Source of the DNA: an uncultured Eggerthellaceae bacterium
Lineage (GTDB): Bacteria > Actinomycetota > Coriobacteriia > Coriobacteriales > Eggerthellaceae
DNA: 16,302 nucleotides
Direction of reading: 5' to 3'
Assembly: GCA_910588905.1 (NCBI GenBank)
Contig: CAJURZ010000032.1
Location: 1 to 16,302, forward strand
This document shows, piece by piece, positions 6,487 to 13,487 of the stretch. Position 1 is the stretch's first letter. Every line of letters begins with the position of its first letter. The notes under the pieces were generated by a model. That model saw nothing but the letters and a program-made list of their open reading frames with translations. It did not search any database and had not been told where the DNA came from. Position numbers and translations under genes: made by a program.

Positions 6487-8304
6487 ATGAGAAGCGTTGA
6501 CCAACAAAGCCTTGAGAGCGGTGCAGCATCCTCGGGGATCAAGCTGAAAGCCTCTGAGCCTCTGTCCTCGAATCCCTTCGTGTCGGTGCCTTTGGACAAG
6601 CAGAAGGGGGCTCCTCCGCCCGTCTCTTCTGCTGCCCCGCGGCAGAAGCGGCTCCGTGTGCCTCGGGGCGGTAGCGCTGAGCGTTTCGCCCAGAGCAAGG
6701 CGCGGGTGCCTCAACCAGCACCTGCTCCCAAGCAGTCCCCCCAACAGAATCCGTCTCCTTCTCTGCGCATCGTCCTCGAAGCTGAGCCTCAGCCCGAGGA
6801 GCTTGCTGCGCCAGACGCCGAGCAGCAGCAAGAAGACGCGGAGAACCTGGCTCGGTTCGCTGCTGCATTCCCCAAGATCCCCAACGGGCTCATCTTCCGT
6901 TTCCCCGATGCGGAGGAGGAGCAGGATCCGGCTTTTGATGCCCGGAGGTACCTTGATGATGATCCCTTCGACCCTGATGGGGAAGATGCCTTCTTCGGCG
7001 AAGCGGGGAGAGCCCCTGTCCCGGGCTTCAAGGGCGCAGACCGCGCCGGGAGGCGTGAACCGGCTTACTTGAATCCGCGCTACGAGAAGATGATCCGCGA
7101 GGCTGAGGCGCGCACCCAGTCCAAGATGCCCCTAAGCCCTTCCCGGACCAGCGCAGCTGCGGGACCAGCGTCGAAGACCGCGCGCATCCCTGCCATCTCC
7201 GGTCCCCTTGATCGGGGTTCGCGGGCTTCCGCTGACCTCCCGCCCCGTTCCCCCTCGATGGCTGCCGCCTTCAACGGAGCTCCTGCGAAGCGGTCGGCTG
7301 CATCCCATTCGGGAGGCTATGCGCTCCGTGCGCAGTCGGCCCCTGCTACCTTGAAGTGGCAAGACCAAGGGTTCAAGGGGTCTGCTCTTAGCCCGCGCGC
7401 TCTCACACCGGCTGCTTCAGGGCCCCTTCGTGCCCAGTCGTGGGCAGGAGGACTTGGTCCCAAGGACCCTCGGATGCCTGCATCTGCCCATCCCTCCAGC
7501 ATTCCTTCTGCTCTGAGCCGGAATAGCGGTCCGCTGCCAGCGAAGCGCTCGCCGCTCCAGCCCATGTCAGCTTCTGCGGCTCCCCAGGCTGTTCCAGCGG
7601 CTCCTTCTCAGGCGGCTTTGGCGGCGCCCTCCTCTTCGGCACGCCCATCAGATGCCATGAACCCGGCTCAGCCGCTGTTGGATTCCCATGCCATCGAAGA
7701 GAGCACCATCTTCGACGAGCCTCCCATTCCCATCTCCGAGGGGATGAAGGATGCGGATAAGAGCCGGAACAAGGGCCGCAAGCTCCTCATAGGCAGCCTG
7801 GTGCTCATCATCGTAGCCCTGGTGGGCATCTTGGCCTTCATCGGCACGACCGGCACCATCCCTGTACCGGAATTCCATATCACCACCGTTGATAACATCG
7901 GCAAGGGGGGGCAGACCTCGCCATCGGGTGACTCTGCTGACGACAAGGCCGCTTCCGATGATGATGGGGTGCAGCCTCCCAGCAACGGGGCCGGAACGGT
8001 CACCTATCGCTATACGGCCAAGACCGCTTCGGGGGTGGAGTATTCCGTAGAGGAGAAGACCATCTTCGATGATGCGGGCAATTGCACGTTCACGACCATG
8101 GCCATGCAGTTCCCCACAGAAGCAGCTGCGAAGGATTTCACGGACAGCCTAGCTCGGGATCTGGGAGCAAAATACACCCTCGACTCCCTTAATGGGGCGA
8201 ATGCCACGGTCACCGTTGACAACAGCGGGTTGGGCCTGGATAGGCAGAGCTATGAGAATGCCCTTCGCTATAGCGTAGATGACTTGGTCATACTCAAGAA
8301 ATAG
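6487..8304 (+). CDS. Uncharacterised single-pass membrane protein with Ala/Pro/Ser-rich cytoplasmic tail and outer domain
   Basis: I do not recognise a named family. The 605-residue protein has a long low-complexity N-terminal region (1-430) rich in Ala, Pro, Ser and Arg. It includes an acidic stretch near 140-175 (FRFPDAEEEQDPAF, DDDPFDPDGEDAFFG). A basic segment (KSRNKGRK) precedes one membrane helix, LLIGSLVLIIVALVGILAFIG (about 433-453), giving N-in, C-out topology. A Gly/Ser/Asp linker leads to a folded-looking domain at about 504-605 that aligns without gaps to the end of the protein at 9000. The start has no Shine-Dalgarno and a TATAAT just upstream, so a leaderless transcript is likely. 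It lies between nnrD and two more envelope genes. A scaffold or sensor in the cell envelope is plausible, but the function is unknown. Confidence 0.8.
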   Translation: MRSVDQQSLESGAASSGIKLKASEPLSSNPFVSVPLDKQKGAPPPVSSAAPRQKRLRVPRGGSAERFAQSKARVPQPAPAPKQSPQQNPSPSLRIVLEAEPQPEELAAPDAEQQQEDAENLARFAAAFPKIPNGLIFRFPDAEEEQDPAFDARRYLDDDPFDPDGEDAFFGEAGRAPVPGFKGADRAGRREPAYLNPRYEKMIREAEARTQSKMPLSPSRTSAAAGPASKTARIPAISGPLDRGSRASADLPPRSPSMAAAFNGAPAKRSAASHSGGYALRAQSAPATLKWQDQGFKGSALSPRALTPAASGPLRAQSWAGGLGPKDPRMPASAHPSSIPSALSRNSGPLPAKRSPLQPMSASAAPQAVPAAPSQAALAAPSSSARPSDAMNPAQPLLDSHAIEESTIFDEPPIPISEGMKDADKSRNKGRKLLIGSLVLIIVALVGILAFIGTTGTIPVPEFHITTVDNIGKGGQTSPSGDSADDKAASDDDGVQPPSNGAGTVTYRYTAKTASGVEYSVEEKTIFDDAGNCTFTTMAMQFPTEAAAKDFTDSLARDLGAKYTLDSLNGANATVTVDNSGLGLDRQSYENALRYSVDDLVILKK

Positions 8305-8338
8305 GGGTCTTCGCTGCCCCTAGGACCATGGGGTCTGG

Positions 8339-8344
8339 TATCAT
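8339..8344 (+). promoter_or_regulatory. Candidate -10 for the 8395 gene
   Basis: TATCAT matches the -10 consensus at 5 of 6 positions, about 50 bases before the TTG start. No convincing -35 is seen, and the gene may instead be read through from 6487. A 6-bp hairpin (TAGGGG 8302-8307, CCCCTA 8317-8322) at the preceding stop codon lacks a T-tract and is not called a terminator. Confidence 0.2.
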
Positions 8345-8394
8345 GGGAGCAATACATTCTCGCCCGTATCGTCAATGAAGAAGGAGAATGCCCC

Positions 8395-8976
8395 TTGCGC
8401 ACGGGAAGGCAGGCGGTCACTCGCAGAAGAGCGCAGAAGCGCTCCAAAGGGCACGCCAAGCTCAAGGGTGTGGCATTGCTCTTGGCTTCCCTGCTGATGG
8501 TCACCTATGCCATTCCTTGCTTCGCAGCAAGCATCTGGGATGAAGGGCTCTCCTCTCAAGGCGGGGGCACCATCTTCGCCGCTCCTATCAAAGACGCTGA
8601 TTACGTAGCAGAGGCAACCTCTGATGATCCTTCTCCGGCTGCTGCCAGTGCCTCTTCGGTCCGGGCGGCATCCAAGGTCAATGCTTCCGTGACCGAGACC
8701 ACAGGTCCTGGCATAGCTGCCGATGAGGATGCGGTCGTCTCTGCTAAGAAGCGCGTCCAGGCCGTCTCTGCGGCTAAGGTCGAGCGCGATGCCGTCATAG
8801 GCGTCATCTCGGCAGAAAGGGTCCAGCAGGACCGCACCCTTGAATTGATGAGCGCTTCGTTCGCCCTTGCTCTGGGGCTGCTCTGCGCCATCCTGGGCAC
8901 TCGGTCCATCGCCTCTGCGCGCAAGGCGCGGGCAAGCATTGCCTCGGTCTCCTATAGCAATGCCCTGAAGGCGTGA
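8395..8976 (+). CDS. Uncharacterised secreted/membrane protein with signal peptide and C-terminal membrane helix
   Basis: The TTG start at 8395 is chosen because AAGGAG (8381-8386) lies eight bases upstream; the ATG at 8375 is out of frame. The 193-residue protein begins with a strongly basic stretch (1-24), then GVALLLASLLMVTYAIPCFA (25-44), a signal peptide with likely cleavage after CFA-44. Residues 45-150 should face outward and are Ala/Ser-rich with no known motif. LMSASFALALGLLCAILG (151-168) is a second membrane helix followed by a basic tail (RSIASARKARA), placing the C terminus inside. It lies between two genes that share an outer domain, ends 23 bases before the start of the second, and may interact with them (inference). 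No family recognised. Confidence 0.75.
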   Translation: MRTGRQAVTRRRAQKRSKGHAKLKGVALLLASLLMVTYAIPCFAASIWDEGLSSQGGGTIFAAPIKDADYVAEATSDDPSPAAASASSVRAASKVNASVTETTGPGIAADEDAVVSAKKRVQAVSAAKVERDAVIGVISAERVQQDRTLELMSASFALALGLLCAILGTRSIASARKARASIASVSYSNALKA

Positions 8977-8999
8977 CACCGTCTTCAGAAGGGAACCCC

Positions 9000-10856
9000 A
9001 TGGCCCCCCAAGATACAGATCAGATCTCCCTGAACGACCTCTTCGCCGCCTTTGGGGTAGCCGAGGAGCGCAAAGATGCTCCTGCTGATCAGGAGGCTGC
9101 TCCTCCGGTGCAGGAGGCGCCGAAGGCACCTGACACCACAGAGGCTGACCTGCTTCATGCGCTGGGGATCCCTGAATCCACTCTGCCCACCGAAGGCACG
9201 AAGGCTAACGGCTCTTCAGAGGCAAGAGAGGAAGAGCTGAAGGAGCTGCGCGAAGAGCAGCGGGACCGGGCCTTGCAATGGGAACGAGAGATGACCCAGG
9301 CGAAGGAAGAGGGGGCTGCAGCCGAAGAGCAGAGCCACACTGAGGACCCCGCATCCCCGGAGGACGTTCGCACTCAGCCGCTTCCCGCTCAGACGCATCC
9401 TCTGCCCACTAAGCGGATCGGGGCTTTGCAGCCGCTCTCCTCGGGAAGCGCCCCTCAGGGAAGCACCCCGGCGGGAGGCATGGGAGCTCCCCAGGGAGCC
9501 CAAGGTTTCCAATCGCACCCTCAGCAGCCCTATCCTCCCTACGCTCAGCCATGGCCGCCTCGGCAGCCTTATCAACCTCAGCAACCCCATCCGTTCCCTC
9601 CGGGAAGGATGCCTCATCCCGCCCCTACCCAGCAGCCCTATCCGAGCTCGCAGCCTCAGGCGCAGGGTCAGCCCCTGCCGTGGGGGCAGGGCGCTCCTAC
9701 GCAACCCCTTCCGGAACGGCTCCAGCAAAGCCAGCCTGTCCAGGGGAGATGGCCGTCTGCGGCTGAGATGCCGTCGGGTCGCATCGCTTCGCTGGAGCAG
9801 GGTCGCAAGCTACCTGAGCAGGCTGTTCCTGGGGGCATCTCAGCCCTCGAGCCGGTCGAAGTTGCTGTTCCTGAGAACCAGAGCGTTCCAGAAAGCCAGG
9901 ATCTTGCAGCTGACCTCTTGCAACCCGCTGCTGCCTCTTCCTGGGAATCGGGGATAGCTTCCCAGGATATGGCACGCCCCTTCGTGGCCCCTGCTCAGCC
10001 AGCGGTCGCAGTGGTGGCTGAAACGCCTGTTCAAGCACCGGATGCGGATGCCTCTGAGGGATCCGCCGTGCCCCAAGAAGCCCCAGAGGCCTCTCCAGCC
10101 CCGGCTGAATCAGAACCGCCTGCACCCTCAGAGCCTCTGGTCGTCGAGGCCGTCATCCTCCCTGAGAATGCTGGCGCCCCCTTGGTTCCCAGCGGGGGAG
10201 GGTTGCAGCCGCCTATGCCCTTCGGCTACGCCCCGCCTCCTCCCGTGGCTTATCAGCATCCTGCATACCCGCCACCTCTGGTGGTCCCTCCTGCTCAGAC
10301 CGTTTCTTCGGGGGCGCTTGATAAAGAGGAGCGCTCATCCAAGACCACCCATATCATCGGGGCGGCTCTGATCGTCATGGCGGTGGCCTGCGCCATCGTA
10401 GCTGTGTGCTTGATCACGGGCACGTTCGATCTGACGGGCTCTAAGGGGAGCAACCATGCACCCTCTCAGGTGGCCGGGCAGACGACGCCCGGTGCTCCGT
10501 CTGGTGGGGAGGGGAGCGGGGGAGCAGCTGATGCTGGCCGTACCACTGAGAAGGTATTCAGCTATGTGGTACGCGGTATGGATGGCGGTACCCATGAGAC
10601 CATCGAGACAGCCACCTTCGGACAAGACGGCAAGCTCGTTTCCAGTGTCTTGCGGATATCAGTGGATTCCCAAGAGGATGCTGATAGCCTTCTTGAGCAG
10701 CTCAAGCAGGATTACGGCTCGTACTTCGTGGATGGCACCGCCACAGCAGAGCAGGTGGAGTGTACGGTCAGCTCCCCGCGGGATGACCTGGATGAGGCTA
10801 CGTACACAGAGCTGCTCTCTACCAACGTCTCCGAATTCAAGGTGGTCTCTGAGTAA
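9000..10856 (+). CDS. Uncharacterised single-pass membrane protein with Pro/Gln-rich cytoplasmic tail; paralogue of the 6487 product
   Basis: The ATG at 9000 follows AGAAGGGA, a good ribosome-binding site; an earlier in-frame GTG at 8973 overlaps the previous stop and has poorer support. The 618-residue protein starts with two short related motifs, LNDLFAAFGVAE (about 10-21) and EADLLHALGIPE (about 50-61), then a charged, probably coiled-coil stretch (EELKELREEQRDRALQWERE). A long Pro/Gln/Ala region with QPYP/QPHP-type repeats fills about 125-440. One membrane helix, IIGAALIVMAVACAIVAVCLI (about 452-472), follows a KTTH segment, giving C-out topology. After a Gly-rich linker, residues 517-618 form a domain that aligns gap-free with the C-terminal 102 residues of the 6487 protein. 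Function unknown; the paired architecture suggests an envelope module. Confidence 0.8.
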   Translation: MAPQDTDQISLNDLFAAFGVAEERKDAPADQEAAPPVQEAPKAPDTTEADLLHALGIPESTLPTEGTKANGSSEAREEELKELREEQRDRALQWEREMTQAKEEGAAAEEQSHTEDPASPEDVRTQPLPAQTHPLPTKRIGALQPLSSGSAPQGSTPAGGMGAPQGAQGFQSHPQQPYPPYAQPWPPRQPYQPQQPHPFPPGRMPHPAPTQQPYPSSQPQAQGQPLPWGQGAPTQPLPERLQQSQPVQGRWPSAAEMPSGRIASLEQGRKLPEQAVPGGISALEPVEVAVPENQSVPESQDLAADLLQPAAASSWESGIASQDMARPFVAPAQPAVAVVAETPVQAPDADASEGSAVPQEAPEASPAPAESEPPAPSEPLVVEAVILPENAGAPLVPSGGGLQPPMPFGYAPPPPVAYQHPAYPPPLVVPPAQTVSSGALDKEERSSKTTHIIGAALIVMAVACAIVAVCLITGTFDLTGSKGSNHAPSQVAGQTTPGAPSGGEGSGGAADAGRTTEKVFSYVVRGMDGGTHETIETATFGQDGKLVSSVLRISVDSQEDADSLLEQLKQDYGSYFVDGTATAEQVECTVSSPRDDLDEATYTELLSTNVSEFKVVSE

Positions 10857-10934
10857 ACCCCTTTCTCAGGACCCTCTTCGATCTGCCCTAACAGGGCCTG
10901 GTGCGATGCTCTGTTGGGAACAGCATTGACGAGA

Positions 10935-10963
10935 TAAAAAAGAGCCGCCCGCGGGCGGCTCTT
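10935..10963 (-). terminator. Intrinsic terminator of the Phd-like gene
   Basis: Arms GAGCCGCCCG (10942-10951) and CGGGCGGCTC (10952-10961) are perfectly complementary and extend by two A-T pairs. On the minus strand the hairpin is followed by a run of six T. It sits 18 bases past the Phd-like stop codon. On the plus strand only TTCTC follows, so it may stop read-through from 9000-10856 less efficiently. Confidence 0.85.
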
Positions 10964-10980
10964 CTCAAAGCAAGTGAGAT

Positions 10981-11208
10981 CTACTCAGCGCGAGAGGCTG
11001 CGAACTTCTCAACGGTGCTCACGAAGGTGTTGTACAGATCCGGGGAGATGAGCACAGAGGAGACCTGGCCATCAGTGATCATGACCTTGACCTTCTGGTC
11101 CTTCACGATGTCGATCAGCTCAGTCTCGGACATGCGGTCCATCTCAGATTTGGTGATCATCCAGTCATTCAGGCTTTGCAGGCGCGGGAGATTCAGTCCC
11201 TCATTCAT
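10981..11208 (-). CDS. Small Phd/YefM-like protein (orphan antitoxin-type)
   Basis: A 75-residue protein with AAGGAG seven bases upstream of its ATG. After a short N-terminal tail, MITKSEMDRMSETELIDIVKDQKVKVMITDGQVSSVLISPDLYNTFVSTVEKF resembles Phd/YefM antitoxins: a helix, a K-V-ITDG strand, then VLISPDLY and a helix. Those proteins bind DNA as dimers and neutralise a toxin encoded next door. No toxin gene is present: the flanks are a membrane protein and ligA, and the gene has its own terminator. It may be an orphan antitoxin or a regulator derived from one. The AT-rich inverted repeat at its promoter would suit autoregulation. The match is by pattern, so moderate confidence on family. Confidence 0.65.
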   Translation of the reverse strand: MNEGLNLPRLQSLNDWMITKSEMDRMSETELIDIVKDQKVKVMITDGQVSSVLISPDLYNTFVSTVEKFAASRAE

Positions 11209-11268
11209 GTAGATGCTCCTTTTCCACGTAAACGTTCGGCAAGCATTCCATGCCTGCTCACAATCAGC

Positions 11269-11286
11269 TATTGATTATAGTCAATA
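11269..11286. promoter_or_regulatory. Inverted repeat over divergent promoters of the Phd-like gene and ligA
   Basis: TATTGA (11269-11274) and TCAATA (11281-11286) are perfect 6-bp arms around a 6-base centre. The centre carries a perfect minus-strand TATAAT (plus 11274-11279) for the Phd-like gene, without a well-spaced -35 (TTGAAC lies 21 bases upstream). On the plus strand TTGATT (11271-11276) and GAAAAT (11294-11299) are 17 bases apart and could drive ligA. A protein bound to the repeat would block both. Confidence 0.45.
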
Positions 11287-11360
11287 ATCACGGGAAAATC
11301 GTTCAAACTTGCAAAAACATCACGGGACCCACACCCGCAGAGCGGGGCGAAGGACGGGAT

Positions 11361-13463
11361 ATGTCAGAGAGGGAACAGGCCATGACCTTCGAGGAAGCCA
11401 AAGAGAGAGCAGCGGCCCTTCGGGCAGAGATAGAGCGTCATACCTACCTCTATTATGCGCTGGATGCACCGGAGATATCCGATGCTGCCTATGACTCCTT
11501 GATGCGGGAATTGAAGGCATTGGAAGAGGCGTTCCCAGAACTCGATCAGGACGACAGCCCCACCAAGCGCGTAGGTGGATATGTGGAGCGGCAGTTCAGT
11601 CCCGTTCGCCATGCCCATCGCATGTATTCGCTGGATAACGCCATGGATGAGGCGGAGCTCATCAGCTGGATGGAGGGCATCGAAGAGCTCTATGGCCATC
11701 TTCCCGCCCTTTGCTGTGAGCTCAAGATAGATGGCTCCTCCATCGCCCTTACCTATAAGAGGGGCCTGCTCATCCAGGCAGCTACCCGGGGGGATGGCGT
11801 CACCGGCGAAGATGTCACGGCGAACATGATGGGAGTCAAGGACATCCCCAAAGCCCTTGAGCAGTCTTCCTTGGAGCAAGTGGCGGACCCGGATGTCCTC
11901 CTTGAGCTCCGTGGCGAGGTGTACATGCCGAAATCCAGCTTCGACGCGTTGAACCTGGAAGCGGAGGCTGAGGGTAAGAAGCCCTTCGCCAATCCCCGCA
12001 ACGCAGCGGCTGGCTCCCTGCGCCAGAAGGATGCCGCGGTCACCGCCAAGCGGGACCTGGCAACCTTCATGTATTCCGTATCCGACAACCGCGCCCTCCA
12101 GGTCAAGGGTCAGTGGGAGCTTCTGGAATGGTTGAAGGGGGCAGGCTTCTCCGTGAACCCGGATGTCCAGCTCTGCACCACGCGGGATGAGGTCCTCTCC
12201 TTCTGTGCGGCCTGCCTGGAGAAGAGGGAGAAGCTGCCCTATGAGATAGACGGCGTGGTGGTGAAGGTGAACGACTTCGCCCTCCAAGACACCGCTGGGT
12301 TCACCTCCCGTGCACCGAAATGGGCCATCGCCTTCAAGTTCCCCCCTGAGGAGAAGACCACGCGCCTCCTGGGCATCACCGTGCAGGTGGGGCGCACGGG
12401 GGTTCTCACTCCTGTGGCAGAGCTAGAGCCCGTGGCTGTGGCGGGATCCGTGGTGGCCCGGGCCACCCTTCACAACGAGGATGAGGTCCATCGCAAGGAT
12501 GTGCGCATCGGGGACACGGTCATCGTGCGCAAGGCGGGGGATGTGATACCCGAGGTTCTGGGGCCGGTCATATCGCTGCGGCCTGACGATGCCCTGCCTT
12601 GGGAGGCTCCCACCATCTGCCCCAGCTGCGGGATGCCCGTGGTGCGCGAAGAGGGAGAGGCCCAGTTGCGCTGCGTGTCCATAGATTGTCCTGCTCAGGC
12701 GGCAGAGCGGCTCCTTCATTGGGTGAGCCGGGATGCCATGGACATAGACGGCATGGGGGAGGAGATCATCGGACGGCTGGTGGAAGTGGGTCGTGTGAGC
12801 GATGTGGCGGATTTCTACTCTCTGACCGAACCTGAGCTGGCATCCCTCACTACAGGGCGCGTGAACAAAGAGGGGGCGGCTATCACCTTGGGCCATACCG
12901 TGGCCGAGAAGCTGGTGGCGGCCATCAATGCCTCTCGCACGCGGGATCTCTCCCGAGTGCTCTGCGGGTTGGGCATCCGGCATATCGGGAAGAACATGGC
13001 TGCCGAGATAGCTGAGACGTACCCCTCCATGGATGCGCTGATGGAGGCTTCCGAAGAGGAGCTGCAGCAGATCGACGGCATAGGCGAGCGGGCTGCGGCC
13101 AGCATCTGGACGTTCCTGCGCACACCGGATAACGTGAGCGTGCTCGAGCGCTTGCAAGCGGCGGGAGTGGCCATGGCCGTGCAAGCGCGTCCGGGACAGG
13201 CTAAGCCCCAGAGCCTGGAGGGTCTCACGTTCGTCTTGACCGGCACGTTGACGGATCTTCGCCTCTCCCGTGATGAGGCAGCGGATGCACTCAAGGCTTA
13301 CGGGGCGAAAGTGTCCTCGAGCGTATCCAAGAAGACCTCCTTCGTAGTGGTGGGAGACAACCCCGGGTCCAAATACGACAAGGCCGTCAAGCTTGGAGTT
13401 CCTGTGTTGGATGAGGTCCAGCTCGCTGCTGTCATAGACACCGGCCAGCCCCCTGTTCTATAA
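11361..13463 (+). CDS. ligA: NAD-dependent DNA ligase
   Basis: Seals nicks in DNA during replication and repair using NAD. I chose ATG 11361 because GAAGGAC (11349-11355) precedes it; an upstream in-frame ATG at 11250 would add 37 unrelated residues that overlap the promoter region. The 700 residues contain all expected parts: the N-terminal Ia domain (HTYLYYALDAPEISDAAYD), the adenylation lysine K122 in LKIDG, TRGDGVTGEDVT, LRGEVYMP, NPRNAAAGSLRQ, YEIDGVVVKVN, the OB-fold region after PKWAIAFKFP, a Cys4 zinc finger (C420, C423, C438, C443), helix-hairpin-helix repeats (about 450-600), and a C-terminal BRCT domain (about 617-700, LEGLTFVLTGTL). Length is normal. Its stop codon overlaps the -10 of the next gene. 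Confidence 0.98.
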   Translation: MSEREQAMTFEEAKERAAALRAEIERHTYLYYALDAPEISDAAYDSLMRELKALEEAFPELDQDDSPTKRVGGYVERQFSPVRHAHRMYSLDNAMDEAELISWMEGIEELYGHLPALCCELKIDGSSIALTYKRGLLIQAATRGDGVTGEDVTANMMGVKDIPKALEQSSLEQVADPDVLLELRGEVYMPKSSFDALNLEAEAEGKKPFANPRNAAAGSLRQKDAAVTAKRDLATFMYSVSDNRALQVKGQWELLEWLKGAGFSVNPDVQLCTTRDEVLSFCAACLEKREKLPYEIDGVVVKVNDFALQDTAGFTSRAPKWAIAFKFPPEEKTTRLLGITVQVGRTGVLTPVAELEPVAVAGSVVARATLHNEDEVHRKDVRIGDTVIVRKAGDVIPEVLGPVISLRPDDALPWEAPTICPSCGMPVVREEGEAQLRCVSIDCPAQAAERLLHWVSRDAMDIDGMGEEIIGRLVEVGRVSDVADFYSLTEPELASLTTGRVNKEGAAITLGHTVAEKLVAAINASRTRDLSRVLCGLGIRHIGKNMAAEIAETYPSMDALMEASEEELQQIDGIGERAAASIWTFLRTPDNVSVLERLQAAGVAMAVQARPGQAKPQSLEGLTFVLTGTLTDLRLSRDEAADALKAYGAKVSSSVSKKTSFVVVGDNPGSKYDKAVKLGVPVLDEVQLAAVIDTGQPPVL

Positions 13464-13464
13464 T
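13435..13464 (+). promoter_or_regulatory. Promoter of the LCP gene inside the end of ligA
   Basis: TAGACA (13435-13440, 5 of 6) and TATAAT (13459-13464, 6 of 6) are spaced by 18 bases. The -10 contains the ligA stop codon TAA (13461-13463). Initiation near 13471 would give a leader of about 17 nt. Confidence 0.6.
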
Positions 13465-13487
13465 CCTTCAGTCAAAAGCGAGGACGC

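Noticed and set aside
8302..8322. Terminator after the 6487 gene
   Set aside because: A TAGGGG/CCCCTA hairpin exists but no T-tract follows, so evidence for termination is lacking.
10878..10927. Small hairpins (GCCCT/AGGGC and TGTT/AACA stems) after the 9000 gene
   Set aside because: Stems are short and no T-tract follows; the strong palindrome at 10940-10963 is a better terminator candidate.
11287..11327. Direct repeat ATCACGGGA at 11287 and 11319
   Set aside because: Two 9-bp copies 32 bp apart in a short region could be chance; no third copy or symmetry was found.
11250..11360. Upstream start for ligA at 11250
   Set aside because: The added 37 residues are unlike any ligase N terminus and overlap the divergent promoter region. 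ATG 11361 has a ribosome-binding site.
11364..12287. Minus-strand open frame of 307 codons opposite ligA
   Set aside because: It is a shadow of ligA, with no domain and no good ribosome-binding site.
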